A DNA stretch of 39,413 bases from Phycisphaerales bacterium (GCA_023135165.1 JAGLTS010000054.1:1-39413), one strand, 5' to 3'; positions 1-8,686 are shown, counted from the stretch's first letter. Program-made: numbers and translations. Notes: a model not told the origin generated them from the letters alone.

Positions 1-40
1 CGCCGCATAGATGCAACTCCTTGGAAATGGGCTGGGCGGG

Positions 41-46
41 TATGCT
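41..46 (+). promoter_or_regulatory. -10-like box, probable leaderless start
   Basis: TATGCT lies exactly 6 nt before the ATG at 53, where transcription would begin at or next to the start codon. No convincing -35 element or Shine-Dalgarno sequence is visible. The same geometry recurs at 2173, 5739 and (minus strand) 14146. Confidence 0.35.
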
Positions 47-52
47 GCGGGG

Positions 53-640
53 ATGGATGTTCGATTCGTTAAGGTGGATACGGGGTACGTCGAACTGCTG
101 CCCGCGGGTGTGGAGGTTGGGCGGGGCGTGCGGCTTCGTGTGCCGGAGCAGGTGATGACTGTGGATGGCGTGCTGTGCGATCCGAGCGGGGCGGATGCGA
201 TTCATCGTTTGACGGGTGTGTGGCGGCGTGAAGTGTTGGAGGTGGGGGCAGTGGGGGCAGTGGGGGTAGTGGGGGTCGTGGGTCGGACGATGATTGGACG
301 ACGGGCGGCGGTGGTGGTGTCGCTTCGCGGTGATGAGATGCCGATTCCGCGGTGCGAGGTTGGGCTGGCGATCGAGAACACCGGGGATGAGCCGCTTGGG
401 GGGGTCGCGGTGGTGGTTGGTCTGGAGTTGCCGGCTGGGCCCAGGCAGGTGGATGTCGAGCGTGGGGCGGTGACATGCTGCGATCTGGCAGGGAGACGCT
501 GGGAACTGCGATTTGACGTTGAAGGGGCCATCGCGGAGCAGCGCAGCGACGGCGTGGTGGCGGTCATCGTGCCGATCGCGGACACGATCGTGCCCGGGGC
601 ATCCGCTTCGGCACACGGCGAGGTCACGTGCATCCGCTGA
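53..640 (+). CDS. Hypothetical protein with in-frame VG repeat
   Basis: I do not recognise this 195-aa protein. It has no signal peptide and no membrane helix. It is rich in Val and Gly, has beta-type patterning, and contains a low-complexity VGAVGAVGVVGVVG stretch near residue 65 encoded by a 9-nt G-rich tandem repeat. The start at 53 is chosen because a TATGCT box lies 6 nt upstream; an in-frame ATG at 11 would add 14 residues. The downstream half (positions 330-640) reads as a continuous beta-rich domain, 'IENTGDEPLGG' suggesting an Ig/E-set-like fold, which is only an impression. The next gene on the same strand starts 55 nt after the stop. The ORF is the longest and best-behaved frame here, but a function cannot be given. 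Confidence 0.55.
   Translation: MDVRFVKVDTGYVELLPAGVEVGRGVRLRVPEQVMTVDGVLCDPSGADAIHRLTGVWRREVLEVGAVGAVGVVGVVGRTMIGRRAAVVVSLRGDEMPIPRCEVGLAIENTGDEPLGGVAVVVGLELPAGPRQVDVERGAVTCCDLAGRRWELRFDVEGAIAEQRSDGVVAVIVPIADTIVPGASASAHGEVTCIR
241..282 (+). repeat. G-rich 9-nt tandem repeat in coding DNA
   Basis: About four units of the type GTGGGGGCA/GTGGGGGTA follow each other. The unit length is a multiple of three, so the reading frame is kept (VGA/VGV). Runs of five G on one strand give clear G-quadruplex potential. Similar G-rich 9-nt units occur inside the asparagine synthetase gene near 23887 and just upstream of it. Confidence 0.7.
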
Positions 641-695
641 TGTGCGAATGGGGCATGGCTGGGCAGGCGCGGCTGCCGTTGGTACCGTCTGAGGC

Positions 696-2027
696 GTGAC
701 TGAACCGGTGGAGCGACATGCGAGCGGAGGCGGACGGCGCATCAACCGAAGAGAAGTGTTCGGTTGGGCAATGTTCGATTTCGCCAACTCATCGTTCACA
801 ACCGTGATGATTACCGCCTACTTCGCGGTCTACTTCACGGAGTACGTCGTCGGACCGGATGGGACCGGGCTGGCGCTGTGGGGGACGGCGATCTTCGCCA
901 GCCAGTTCATCGTCATCCTGACGGCGCCGCTGCTTGGGGCGCTGGCGGACTTCAGTGGGGCGAAGAAGCGGTTCCTGTTCGTCACATACATTGGCTGCGC
1001 CGCGGGAACGATCCTGCTGGGGTTGGCGGGTCCCGGAGACATCGTGCTGGCGATGGCGCTCTTTGTCGCGGCGAACGTTTGTTTTTCAAGTGGTGAGAAT
1101 ATCATCTCAGCGTTCCTGCCCGAAATCGCACCGAGCAACATGATGGGGCGAATCAGCGCCATCGCGTGGGGACTCGGGTACTTCGGCGGGATCGGCGCGC
1201 TGCTTGTCGCCGTCGTGATCCTCAAGACGCTCGGCGAGGGCGGGTATCCGTGGGTCTGGTTGATGGTCGGCGGGTGGTTCCTCCTTGCGGGCATCCCGAC
1301 GTTCCTGTTCGTGAAGGAGCGACGTCAGGGCGAGACGCTCCCGGCCGGCCAAACGATATGGACCGTCGGCTTCCATCGGCTGGCGCGGACGCTGCGTGAG
1401 ATCCGTCGGTTCAAACATCTGTTCCGTTTCCTCGTGACGTACATGATCTACGGCAGCGGCGTGTTCGCGGTGATCACATTCGCGGGCATCATCGCCAAGG
1501 ACATGCTCGGGCTGACCGACGCGCAGCTCGGCATCTACCTGATCGTGCTGAACGTGACGGCTGCGATCGGCGCGATCGCCGGCGGACTGATCCAGGATTG
1601 GATCGGGAGTCGGCCCGCCATTCTGCTCGCGCTGTCGGGGTGGTTGGCGGCGCTTGTCATTGTGATGCTGATCGCGACGCCCGGTGAGGGCCAATCGCCG
1701 TCAACGGGCACGATGGTGCTGTTCTGGATCGCGGGGAACCTGATCGGACTGTCGATGGGCGCGACGTTTTCCGCGAGCCGCGCGCTCGTCGGGCTGCTCA
1801 GCCCCGAGGATCGGTCGGCGGAGTTCTACGGACTGTGGGGCTTGTTCGGCAAGCTCGGCTACATGATCGGGCCGGCGACGTTCGGCGTGCTGTCGGACAT
1901 CGAAAGCGTGGGCACGCGAGGCGCGATTGCTGCTCTGGGCGTGTTCTTCATTGTGGGCTTCGTGCTGATGTTCACGGTGAACGTCGCGGAGGGCCGGGCC
2001 GCGGCGCGGTCGGATGGCGGATCGTGA
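696..2027 (+). CDS. MFS transporter, UMF1/Atg22-like family
   Basis: This 443-aa integral membrane protein has about twelve hydrophobic segments. Its first helix carries the signature 'FGWAMFDFANSSFTTVMITAYF', which resembles the 'DWANSAF' signature of the UMF1/Atg22-like major facilitator family. A cytoplasmic loop with basic residues (KERRQGETL, near residue 205) separates the two six-helix halves, as in other MFS proteins. UMF1 members are usually annotated as effluxers, but the substrate cannot be told from sequence. The start is GTG; a weak TACCGT box lies 7 nt before it, and there is no strong ribosome-binding site. The gene ends 75 nt before an intrinsic terminator, so it is probably monocistronic. 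Confidence 0.9.
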   Translation: MTEPVERHASGGGRRINRREVFGWAMFDFANSSFTTVMITAYFAVYFTEYVVGPDGTGLALWGTAIFASQFIVILTAPLLGALADFSGAKKRFLFVTYIGCAAGTILLGLAGPGDIVLAMALFVAANVCFSSGENIISAFLPEIAPSNMMGRISAIAWGLGYFGGIGALLVAVVILKTLGEGGYPWVWLMVGGWFLLAGIPTFLFVKERRQGETLPAGQTIWTVGFHRLARTLREIRRFKHLFRFLVTYMIYGSGVFAVITFAGIIAKDMLGLTDAQLGIYLIVLNVTAAIGAIAGGLIQDWIGSRPAILLALSGWLAALVIVMLIATPGEGQSPSTGTMVLFWIAGNLIGLSMGATFSASRALVGLLSPEDRSAEFYGLWGLFGKLGYMIGPATFGVLSDIESVGTRGAIAALGVFFIVGFVLMFTVNVAEGRAAARSDGGS

Positions 2028-2101
2028 ATGGGGCGTTCGGCCTCGCCGGCCTGGTCTGCCATCGTCGTCGGCGCTGAACGTTGACCACACCGCACGTCCC
2101 C

Positions 2102-2133
2102 AAGCCCAGGAAAAGCGTTTCCTGGGCTTTTCT
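2102..2133 (+). terminator. Intrinsic terminator after the MFS gene
   Basis: A perfect 12-bp stem (AAGCCCAGGAAA at 2102-2113 with TTTCCTGGGCTT at 2118-2129), loop AGCG, is followed by a short T-rich tail. It ends the MFS transcript. It also argues that the next gene starts at 2185, downstream of it, although its frame is open from further upstream. Confidence 0.9.
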
Positions 2134-2172
2134 CTTGGCGCGTGGGCGGCGTCGCGCGTTCGACGAAGGCGG

Positions 2173-2178
2173 TACGAT
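2173..2178 (+). promoter_or_regulatory. -10-like box in front of the WecA-like gene
   Basis: TACGAT ends 6 nt before the GTG at 2185. It lies just after the terminator of the preceding gene, and there is no ribosome-binding site between it and the start. This fits a leaderless transcript. Confidence 0.4.
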
Positions 2179-2184
2179 GCGGTC

Positions 2185-3336
2185 GTGCTGCGTGTCACAC
2201 TCATTCTGCTCGCCGTGGGGTTTGCGATCTCGCTGCCGACGACGTGGATCATGCGCCACATTGGGCGTCGCGTCGGCGCGCTCGACTCAGCAGGCTCGGC
2301 GGGGCATGCCAAGCAGGAGATTCGGCCGATCCCCAACACGGGCGGGACGGCGATCTATCTGGGCATCGCACTGCCGTTGCTGGTCGGCCTACTCGCCGCG
2401 CACTTGGTCGATCCGACATCGTTGGGGGCGCTCGGTGATGCGTTGGCTGCGCATCTACCGGGGATTCAGCAGCGCACGCCGATGGCTGTCGCGCTGCTGG
2501 CATGCCTGACGACCCTGCACGTCATGGGCGTGATCGACGATCGCCGACCGCTCGGGCCTTGGCTCAAGCTTGCGATTCAAGCGGTGGCTGCCGCGGTGCT
2601 GGTCGTCATCTTCGATGTGCGCCTGCTGACGATGCTCGATGATGTCGTCGGCGGACCGTACCTGTCCTGGCTGCTCACCATTGCATGGTTCATCGCGGTG
2701 ACGAACGCGATCAACTTCATGGACAACATGGATGGCCTGGCGGGCGGCGTGTCAGCGATCGCTGCTGGGTTGTTCCTCGTCGCGGCGCTTCTGAACGGGC
2801 AGTGGTTTGTCGCGGTGACGCTGGCGCTCCTGGTCGGCTCAGTACTCGGCTTTCTCGTCTACAACCGCCCACCGGCTTCGATCTTCATGGGCGACGGCGG
2901 GTCGCTGGTCATCGGGTTCCTCATCGCGTTTCTCACTGTGCGGACGACGTACTACGGCAGCCTGCCGGGCGATGCCGGCGAGACGGTGCTTGGCGGGGGT
3001 TGGTACGCGGTGTTCATGCCCGTCATCGTGCTTGCCGTGCCGCTGTACGATCTTGTCGGCGTCGTCGCGCTGCGGCTTTCGCAAGGGAAAAACCCGATGC
3101 GGGGCGACCAGCAGCACTTCTCGCACCGTCTCGTCATGCGCGGCATGAGCACGCGCGCCGCGGTGCTGACGATCTGCGCCGCGACGCTGGCGACGGGCAT
3201 CGGCGGCATCGCGCTGGGGAGCCTCAGCGCATGGCAGGCGGTCCTCGTCTTCGTGCAGACGGGGTGCATCCTCGGCGTGCTCGCGGCGGTCGAGTTCGCC
3301 ACCGCCGGTGCAAACAACAAGGATCGAGCCGGATGA
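2185..3336 (+). CDS. WecA/MraY-like glycan phosphate transferase
   Basis: This 383-aa polytopic membrane protein belongs to the polyprenyl-phosphate N-acetylhexosamine-1-phosphate transferase family (glycosyltransferase family 4). It should transfer a sugar phosphate from a UDP-sugar to undecaprenyl phosphate, the first step of surface polysaccharide assembly. Family motifs are present: IRPIPNTGGTAIYLG near the N-terminus, the Asp pair in VMGVIDDRRPLG, the catalytic NFMDNMDGLAGG, IFMGDGGSL, and the C-terminal HFSHRLVMRGMS typical of WecA/TagO-type members rather than MraY. The frame is open from 2014, but that part overlaps the MFS gene and a perfect terminator. GTG 2185 gives a normal family N-terminus (LRVTLILLAVGFAISLP). 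Its stop overlaps the next start by 4 nt (ATGA). Confidence 0.85.
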   Translation: MLRVTLILLAVGFAISLPTTWIMRHIGRRVGALDSAGSAGHAKQEIRPIPNTGGTAIYLGIALPLLVGLLAAHLVDPTSLGALGDALAAHLPGIQQRTPMAVALLACLTTLHVMGVIDDRRPLGPWLKLAIQAVAAAVLVVIFDVRLLTMLDDVVGGPYLSWLLTIAWFIAVTNAINFMDNMDGLAGGVSAIAAGLFLVAALLNGQWFVAVTLALLVGSVLGFLVYNRPPASIFMGDGGSLVIGFLIAFLTVRTTYYGSLPGDAGETVLGGGWYAVFMPVIVLAVPLYDLVGVVALRLSQGKNPMRGDQQHFSHRLVMRGMSTRAAVLTICAATLATGIGGIALGSLSAWQAVLVFVQTGCILGVLAAVEFATAGANNKDRAG

Positions 3337-5681
3337 ACCGCATCCGCGGCCTGAGCCAACTCGCGGCGCTTGTGGTGATCGCCCTCGCTGTGCTGCGATG
3401 CCTGATGCTCATCTCGCCGCAGGTCTATTTCGATCAAGACCCGTGCCTGGTCGTGCTCACCGCCAACGGCATCGGTCCGAGCGGATCGGTCCTGTTGGAT
3501 GTCCTGACGATCGCGGCGTGCGGCGTCGTGCTCATCGGAGCGCGGCGCATCGACATCGTCAGTGTCGTCCTCGCGCTGTTCGGCGCTGCGGCGGTCGTAT
3601 ATCACGCGAGCGGAGATGCAGGCGACCTGCGTGTGGGCGCGTCGTGGTGTGCTGCCATATCCACGGGACTCGCCGCGGTGCATTTCGGAAGGTTGCCCAC
3701 ACTTCGCCGATTGACCGTGGCGCTCGTGCTTGGGCTCGCGGGCGCGCTGGCTGTGCGCGGTGTGTTTCAGGTGCTCGTCGAGCATCCGCAGACGCTTAAC
3801 TACTTCCGCGAGCATCAGGAGCAGACGCTCGCGGCACAAGGGCACGTTGCCGATTCGACCGCTGCGCGATCCTTTGAGCGGCGTCTCTCTCAGAACGACG
3901 CGATGGGGTGGTTCGGCCTGGCGAACGTGTACGGCTCGCTCATCGGCGCGATGCTCGTCGGCTGGTGTGTCGTGGCGGCAAACGCATGGCGGCGCGTGCG
4001 CAACGGTGATGTGTCGAGCGGGTTGGCTGGGCTTGCGACGCTTGGCGCGCTCGCGTGCGCTGTCGCACTTGTGTTGTCGCACTCCAAGGGCGCGATCGCG
4101 GCGACACTGCTCGGGTTGGCGCTCGCAGCGATGTTTCCGCTGATTCGCGGGCGTCGGTGGATCGGACCGGCCGTGATCGCCGTCGTGCTCGCGTTGGTCG
4201 CATTGCGAGGGCTGCTGGGCGAACGGATCGATCCGAAGATCGAACTGAGCATTCTGTTTCGCTGGCAGTACCTGATCGGCGCTGTGCATGCGTGGTTGCT
4301 CGATCCCGTGTTGGGCACGGGGCCTGACGGTTTCAAGGCTGCGTATCAGCTCGTCAAGCCGGCGCTGAGCACCGAGGAGGTCACAAGCCCGCATTCGATA
4401 CTGTTTGATTATCTGGCGACACTTGGCGTCGGTGGGATCGCATGGTGCGCGATGTGGCTGAGGTGGGTTTCGCGCGCCGGCAACTCGGCGGATGACGAGG
4501 AACAGGACAGCGAAGGACGGATCGCGTGGGTTATCCATCGGCCGTACTTCGCCGCAGCGGTCGCGGCCATCATTGTGGTGATCGCGATGCGATTCGAGGC
4601 GCAGGTGCTGCTGGGTTATGACTTGGTGGCGCGCCTCCTGGGCACAATCCTGTTCGCCGGTTTTGCAGCAGGGGCGTGGCACTTGCTGCGGAAGCCCGAC
4701 GGCGCTCGTGCCGGTGCGCTGCGCATCACGCTCTTCGGTGTCGTGATCGTGCTCATCGCGCACAGCCAGATCGAGATGACGCCTGTCTGCGCAGGGTCGG
4801 CGGCGCTCTTCATGCTTGTATGTGGGTTATCCGGCAGCGCGCCGAACGCGCCGAACGGGAAGGTGACAGCACCAATTGGGCGGTACCTGTGGGGCGGTCT
4901 GGTCATCGCAGGCGCCGGGGCAACCTTTGTCCTCGGCTGGCTGCCGCTTCATCAGCACCAGACGCACCTGGAAGCCGCATCACGTGCGTTGCAGCCGACG
5001 GCCCAGGTTCGGATGGATCTCAGCGAGCTTCGCCCGAGCATGTCACGTGAAGAGGTCATCGCGCACTTGGAGCGGATCGGGGCGGTGTTCTCCGCACATG
5101 GGATCACCGGTCCTTTGCCGAGCGATGCGCGCCGGTTTGTCGAGTTCGCCGACATCGACGGTCTTGCGACGCTGGAAACGCTGGTGATTCCACAAGCGGT
5201 CGAACATCTGCGCGCAGCGGACGCCGTCGGCCGACCATCACCTGAACCGATCCGGCAGATCGCACAACTCTGGGCGGCGCGCGCAGCGGCATCCGCAGCG
5301 CTCAATCGGCACGACGATGAGGCCGCCAGCCTCGCCCGCGCCGAAGCGGCGATCGACGAACTACTTGACCGATTCCCCGACCGTTCCGCACACTGGCATC
5401 TGGGTATGCTCGCCCATCGCGAGATGTATCGCCGATCGATCAATCAGGCGCACTTCGACCAGGCGGTCCGTTGCGCCGAACGCGCTGCAGCGCTCGACCC
5501 ACACAGCCTGACCGGGGTACTCGATGTGGCGGACATCCTGTGGGAAGGCGGTGAACATGACGAGGCGGCGACGTGGTATCGCAGGGCGCTGAAACTGAAC
5601 GATCTGCACCGCCTTGACCCGCTCGAACAACTCACGCCGGAGCGTCTCGCCGAGGTCACGACGCGAGCCGACGGCCCATAA
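3333..5681 (+). CDS. O-antigen ligase-like protein with TPR tail
   Basis: This 782-aa protein has roughly twelve hydrophobic segments up to about residue 540, then a soluble C-terminal part of about 240 residues. A large loop before 'QNDAMGWFGLANVYGS' and the later 'HSILFDYLATLGVGG' resemble the O-antigen ligase/polymerase (Wzy_C, WaaL-like) family. The tail includes TPR-like helices (HWHLGMLAHREMYRRS, AVRCAERAAALDPHSL, AATWYRRALKLND). The ATG overlaps the stop of the WecA-like gene by 4 nt, so the two are translationally coupled and should act in one surface-glycan pathway: lipid-linked initiation, then polymerisation or ligation at the periplasmic face. The frame is open upstream to 2685, but that part only shadows the transferase gene. 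Whether it is a ligase or a polymerase cannot be decided. Confidence 0.8.
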   Translation: MNRIRGLSQLAALVVIALAVLRCLMLISPQVYFDQDPCLVVLTANGIGPSGSVLLDVLTIAACGVVLIGARRIDIVSVVLALFGAAAVVYHASGDAGDLRVGASWCAAISTGLAAVHFGRLPTLRRLTVALVLGLAGALAVRGVFQVLVEHPQTLNYFREHQEQTLAAQGHVADSTAARSFERRLSQNDAMGWFGLANVYGSLIGAMLVGWCVVAANAWRRVRNGDVSSGLAGLATLGALACAVALVLSHSKGAIAATLLGLALAAMFPLIRGRRWIGPAVIAVVLALVALRGLLGERIDPKIELSILFRWQYLIGAVHAWLLDPVLGTGPDGFKAAYQLVKPALSTEEVTSPHSILFDYLATLGVGGIAWCAMWLRWVSRAGNSADDEEQDSEGRIAWVIHRPYFAAAVAAIIVVIAMRFEAQVLLGYDLVARLLGTILFAGFAAGAWHLLRKPDGARAGALRITLFGVVIVLIAHSQIEMTPVCAGSAALFMLVCGLSGSAPNAPNGKVTAPIGRYLWGGLVIAGAGATFVLGWLPLHQHQTHLEAASRALQPTAQVRMDLSELRPSMSREEVIAHLERIGAVFSAHGITGPLPSDARRFVEFADIDGLATLETLVIPQAVEHLRAADAVGRPSPEPIRQIAQLWAARAAASAALNRHDDEAASLARAEAAIDELLDRFPDRSAHWHLGMLAHREMYRRSINQAHFDQAVRCAERAAALDPHSLTGVLDVADILWEGGEHDEAATWYRRALKLNDLHRLDPLEQLTPERLAEVTTRADGP

Positions 5682-5738
5682 CTCGCCGCCGTCGCCGATC
5701 GGCCAATCCACGCCAACAGAGGAACCGGATTGCGCCGA

Positions 5739-5744
5739 TATGAT
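5739..5744 (+). promoter_or_regulatory. -10-like box in front of the GNAT gene
   Basis: TATGAT ends 6 nt before the ATG at 5751. No -35 element is evident. A leaderless start is inferred from the spacing. Confidence 0.4.
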
Positions 5745-5750
5745 CGACCG

Positions 5751-6461
5751 ATGACGGTGCGCTGTGATCTCTTCTCTGATGTCTCATGCGATACGGTCGG
5801 CCTGGACTGGCTGCTTGTTCACCGGCCGCAGCGGCTGCAGATGATCGGCGAGCATGCGGGTCAGATCGGCAACGAAACCGATTTGTACTTTGGCGGTGAT
5901 CCGGGCGATCCGGGGGTGACCGATGCGCTGCGGGCGCTGCCGTGCGGCGCGATGGTGCATATCCCGGCGAGCTGGGAGGGGCTGCTGCATCACGCCTGGG
6001 ATGGGCACACCGCACGGATCGAACGGCTGGAGTGGTCCCGGCGGGATGGCCGACCGGCGCAACTCGCAGCGACCCGGCCAGTGACGCCTTTGGATGCCCA
6101 TGCGATCGTTCTGCTCTCCGAGACCGGCCTGGACCGTCTGGTGGGGCCGTACGACACGATCGACGAGTTCCTTTCTCTGTCATTCGGCTTCGCCGTCATC
6201 GAGCAGGGCAAGGTCATCGCAGCGGCGACGGCGTACTACATCGCCGACGACCGCGCGGACCTTGCGGTGGAGACGTACTCGCCGTTTCGCCGTCGAGGTC
6301 TCGGTGCGGCGGTGCTGGCAGTGGTAGCGGCCGAGGCCCAGGTGCGAGGGCTTTCGCCCGTGATGCACGCCGGCGTTTGCAGCACCGCAGCGATCCACCT
6401 AGCGAGGGCGGTGGGATTCGTGAAGCCGACGACGTTTGCCGCACACGCGCGGACGGGGTGA
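5751..6461 (+). CDS. GNAT-family N-acetyltransferase
   Basis: This 236-aa cytoplasmic protein ends in a GNAT fold. FAVIEQGKVIAAATAYYI and DLAVETYSPFRRRGLGAAVLAVVAAEA contain the acetyl-CoA pyrophosphate-binding motif (R/Q-x-x-G-x-G/A, here RRRGLGAA), followed by a helix and 'AAIHLARAVGFVK', the usual C-terminal part. The N-terminal 130 residues are not typical of small GNATs and resemble the extended acetyltransferase family represented by PF12746. The substrate is unknown. ATG 5751 is preferred because of the TATGAT box 6 nt before it. A TTG at 5730 with an AGAGGA sequence 6 nt upstream is an alternative that would add seven residues. Confidence 0.8.
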   Translation: MTVRCDLFSDVSCDTVGLDWLLVHRPQRLQMIGEHAGQIGNETDLYFGGDPGDPGVTDALRALPCGAMVHIPASWEGLLHHAWDGHTARIERLEWSRRDGRPAQLAATRPVTPLDAHAIVLLSETGLDRLVGPYDTIDEFLSLSFGFAVIEQGKVIAAATAYYIADDRADLAVETYSPFRRRGLGAAVLAVVAAEAQVRGLSPVMHAGVCSTAAIHLARAVGFVKPTTFAAHARTG

Positions 6462-6521
6462 TGCGAGCGATGAAGTCCCACCGGCTTGTGGGTTCCAGGC
6501 CGCGACCGGGCGAAGTTTCTT

Positions 6522-6568
6522 TCAAGTCCTAAGCAACACTTGACTTGAGACCGGCGAAGCGGATGATG
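6522..6568 (+). repeat. Upstream element, copy 1 (pseudopilin pair)
   Basis: A 47-nt segment is repeated in front of the second pseudopilin gene at 7681-7727; by eye about 37 of 47 positions match. The conserved blocks are the left end (TCAAGTCCTA), the -35 region, and an identical right end GCGAAGCGGATGATG. It indicates duplication of the gene together with its promoter, or strong selection on the promoter. Confidence 0.8.
6540..6567 (+). promoter_or_regulatory. Sigma70-type promoter of pseudopilin 1
   Basis: TTGACT (6540-6545), a 16-nt spacer, then GATGAT (6562-6567). The transcript would have a leader of about 30 nt carrying AAGAGGA 7 nt before the ATG at 6603. The same arrangement with a consensus TTGACA stands before the second pseudopilin gene. 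Confidence 0.6.
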
Positions 6569-6602
6569 GGATCGGTCCGTCTACAGGCAAGAGGAACGCA
6601 CG

Positions 6603-7499
6603 ATGCATCACTACCACAAATCACGCGGTTTCACGCTCATCGAGCTGCTCGTCGTCGTCGCCATCATCGCACTGCTCATCGGAATCCTGCTGCCCGCGCT
6701 GGGCAAGGCACGCGACAGCGCGCGACGCACAAGGTCGCTCTCCAACATGCGGTCGCATGGCCAGGTGCTTGCGATATATTCCAACGAGAACCACGGGAAC
6801 CTGCTCAATCCGTACGGATCGCCCGGCAGATTCCCCAGCGATATCTGGGGTATCAAGCCGCCGTGGAGTGCGGGCACCTACGATATCCGCAACGATGCGT
6901 ATGCCTACCACTGGGGTCCGCTGGCCCGCGAGTACTTTGCGGACCAGAAGGAATCAGACGTCTTCGCCGCTCCCGGCGATGACGAGACACTCGCGACCAT
7001 CGAGGATCAGCAGGCGCAAGGGAACTACGACAACTGGGTGAACGACATCTCGTATTGGTACAGCCCGACCTGCTTCTTCAGCCCCAAGCGGTTCGAAGAG
7101 GCGACCGGAGGCGACACCGCGACGGGTGCGATTCCGGAGAACGTCCGGCGCAATGACGCTGACGATGTGTCGTTCCCGTCGCAGAAGGTGACCGTCTTCG
7201 AGAAGCAGGACTTCAGCACAAACGCCAAGCTGCTCTTCTCCCACCCCGATGCCCGTGTCGCGCTTGTCCTGGGAGACGGCTCCGCGATGTTCTCCAAGAA
7301 CAACACGCTCTACCAGCGTATCCACGACGATCCCGACCTGGCGCCGTCAGGCGGGTTCTGGGCGGACGAAGCCGGCCTGCGACGCTACGGCATGAACAAC
7401 TCGGCGTCGCCTGCCGAGCTGCTCGAAGATCAGCAGGACAGGTACCCCGCGTTCTACCAGTGGACGCGAAAGGGCATTCACGGCCGGGATATCCTGTAG
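6603..7499 (+). CDS. Type II secretion/pilin-like pseudopilin 1
   Basis: This 298-aa protein has a nine-residue prepilin leader (MHHYHKSRG) with the peptidase cleavage site before [19 protein letters not shown]. The conserved Glu at mature position 5 is present. The hydrophobic helix is followed by [14 protein letters not shown], the form seen throughout planctomycetes, where many such genes occur per genome. The secreted remainder is beta-rich and unrecognised. It contains [13 protein letters not shown], close to the 'H-X9-DG' signature of planctomycete pseudopilins but with one extra residue. A prepilin peptidase should process it in the inner membrane; no secretion-machine genes are nearby. 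A good ribosome-binding site (AAGAGGA) supports the start. It is paralogous to the gene at 7760. Confidence 0.88.
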   Translation: MHHYHKSRGFTLIELLVVVAIIALLIGILLPALGKARDSARRTRSLSNMRSHGQVLAIYSNENHGNLLNPYGSPGRFPSDIWGIKPPWSAGTYDIRNDAYAYHWGPLAREYFADQKESDVFAAPGDDETLATIEDQQAQGNYDNWVNDISYWYSPTCFFSPKRFEEATGGDTATGAIPENVRRNDADDVSFPSQKVTVFEKQDFSTNAKLLFSHPDARVALVLGDGSAMFSKNNTLYQRIHDDPDLAPSGGFWADEAGLRRYGMNNSASPAELLEDQQDRYPAFYQWTRKGIHGRDIL

Positions 7500-7680
7500 C
7501 CCGAGTTGCTTCTTTGCGGTCGTAGGCTGGATCCAGACCCCGAGCCGGTCACTCTCCGAACAGGCAGCAGAGGCGTGCCGCACAAGCTACGTCAGCGGGG
7601 TTTGGGGACGGTGCGGGCCGTTTCCGCGAGGGAGCTGCGGACGCCCCTACGATGCCGGTATCGGACCTATGAATCTTCTC

Positions 7681-7727
7681 TCAAATCCTACGCAACATTT
7701 GACATCGCGCACGCGAAGCGGATGATG
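7681..7727 (+). repeat. Upstream element, copy 2 (pseudopilin pair)
   Basis: Second copy of the 47-nt element at 6522-6568, at an equivalent distance before the pseudopilin 2 coding sequence. The right-hand 15 nt (GCGAAGCGGATGATG) are identical in both copies. Confidence 0.8.
7699..7726 (+). promoter_or_regulatory. Sigma70-type promoter of pseudopilin 2
   Basis: A consensus -35 TTGACA (7699-7704), a 16-nt spacer and GATGAT (7721-7726). The geometry is identical to that of the first pseudopilin promoter. Confidence 0.65.
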
Positions 7728-7759
7728 AAGGAAGGCCCCGCATGAGAGAGGATAAATCA

Positions 7760-8686
7760 ATGCAGATGCGCGCTCGCTCCACCGGCTTCACGCTGATCGA
7801 ATTGCTCGTTGTCGTGGCGATCATCGCCCTGCTGATCGGCATCCTGCTGCCGGCGCTGGGCAAGGCCCGGTTATCGGCCCAGCGGTCCGTCTCCGCCGCG
7901 AACCTGAAGCAACACGCGATCATTCTCGCCTCGTACGCCGCGGAGTACAAGGACCAGTTGCTCAACCCGTACGCTGAGAGCAGCAACCGGTTCTTCCCGA
8001 CCGTCAAGACGATTGAGACCCCGGGTAGCGGCTACGCCATGAAGGGGTGGCAGTGGCAGATGTACTACTCATCCTGGGCGGGGTTCTACCTCAACGATGA
8101 GAAGTACAATCACGGTTTCTTCATCGCGCCCGCTGACACGATCCTGTTGGATCTCGTCGGCCGGCTGGAGATGGAGACCGGGGATGAGTACTGGAACGGC
8201 AGATGGGTCTGGCCGCTGTCGTACTTCTACACGGCCACGGCGTTTCTCACCCCTGACATATTCACGGAGGATGACTTCCCCAGTGGGCTGAACGCCGTGG
8301 AGGGATCGCACATCAGGCGCAACGAGCATGACGACGTGGTGTACGCTTCACAGAAGGTCGCGTTCTACGAGAACCGCAACTTCTACGACAAGCCAAGCAA
8401 GTTCTACTCGTACGGAGACGCCATGATCGCGTGCCTGTTCTTCGACGGGCATGTGTCGCAGGTCAACATGGGGGGTATGCCGCCGAGCAACTCGGATGAC
8501 CCGATGTGGCGTCCGCTGTCGCCGGTGCGGGACTGGGAGGAGACGTCGATCGAATTCCGCGGCATCAACGACGACGTGAACGGTCTGGCATGGGACGCCG
8601 AGGCGTTCAATCAGGCCGGCGGCACGGGTGGGCCGGGGTACTTCTCGTTCACCTACAAAGGCATCCGCGGACGTGACGTGAACTGA
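7760..8686 (+). CDS. Type II secretion/pilin-like pseudopilin 2
   Basis: This 308-aa paralogue of the preceding gene has the same prepilin helix ([19 protein letters not shown], then [14 protein letters not shown]) and a similar secreted part; 'ASYAAEYKDQLLNPYAESSNRFFP' parallels '[22 protein letters not shown]' in the first protein. Both end alike ([10 protein letters not shown] versus YKGIRGRDVN). A C-terminal 'ACLFFDGHV' matches the DG part of the planctomycete pseudopilin signature. ATG 7760 gives a nine-residue leader (MQMRARSTG), the same length as in pseudopilin 1, with AGAGAGGA upstream. An ATG at 7742 would give a 15-residue leader and has its own AAGGA. The 260 nt before it hold the duplicated promoter and nothing else I can recognise. 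Confidence 0.88.
   Translation: MQMRARSTGFTLIELLVVVAIIALLIGILLPALGKARLSAQRSVSAANLKQHAIILASYAAEYKDQLLNPYAESSNRFFPTVKTIETPGSGYAMKGWQWQMYYSSWAGFYLNDEKYNHGFFIAPADTILLDLVGRLEMETGDEYWNGRWVWPLSYFYTATAFLTPDIFTEDDFPSGLNAVEGSHIRRNEHDDVVYASQKVAFYENRNFYDKPSKFYSYGDAMIACLFFDGHVSQVNMGGMPPSNSDDPMWRPLSPVRDWEETSIEFRGINDDVNGLAWDAEAFNQAGGTGGPGYFSFTYKGIRGRDVN

Noticed and set aside
2952-4763. Long minus-strand frame (603 aa) opposite the glycan genes
   Set aside because: It is antisense to two well-supported membrane protein genes, is rich in Arg/His/Gln/Asp without domain character, and is explained by GC-rich codon bias.
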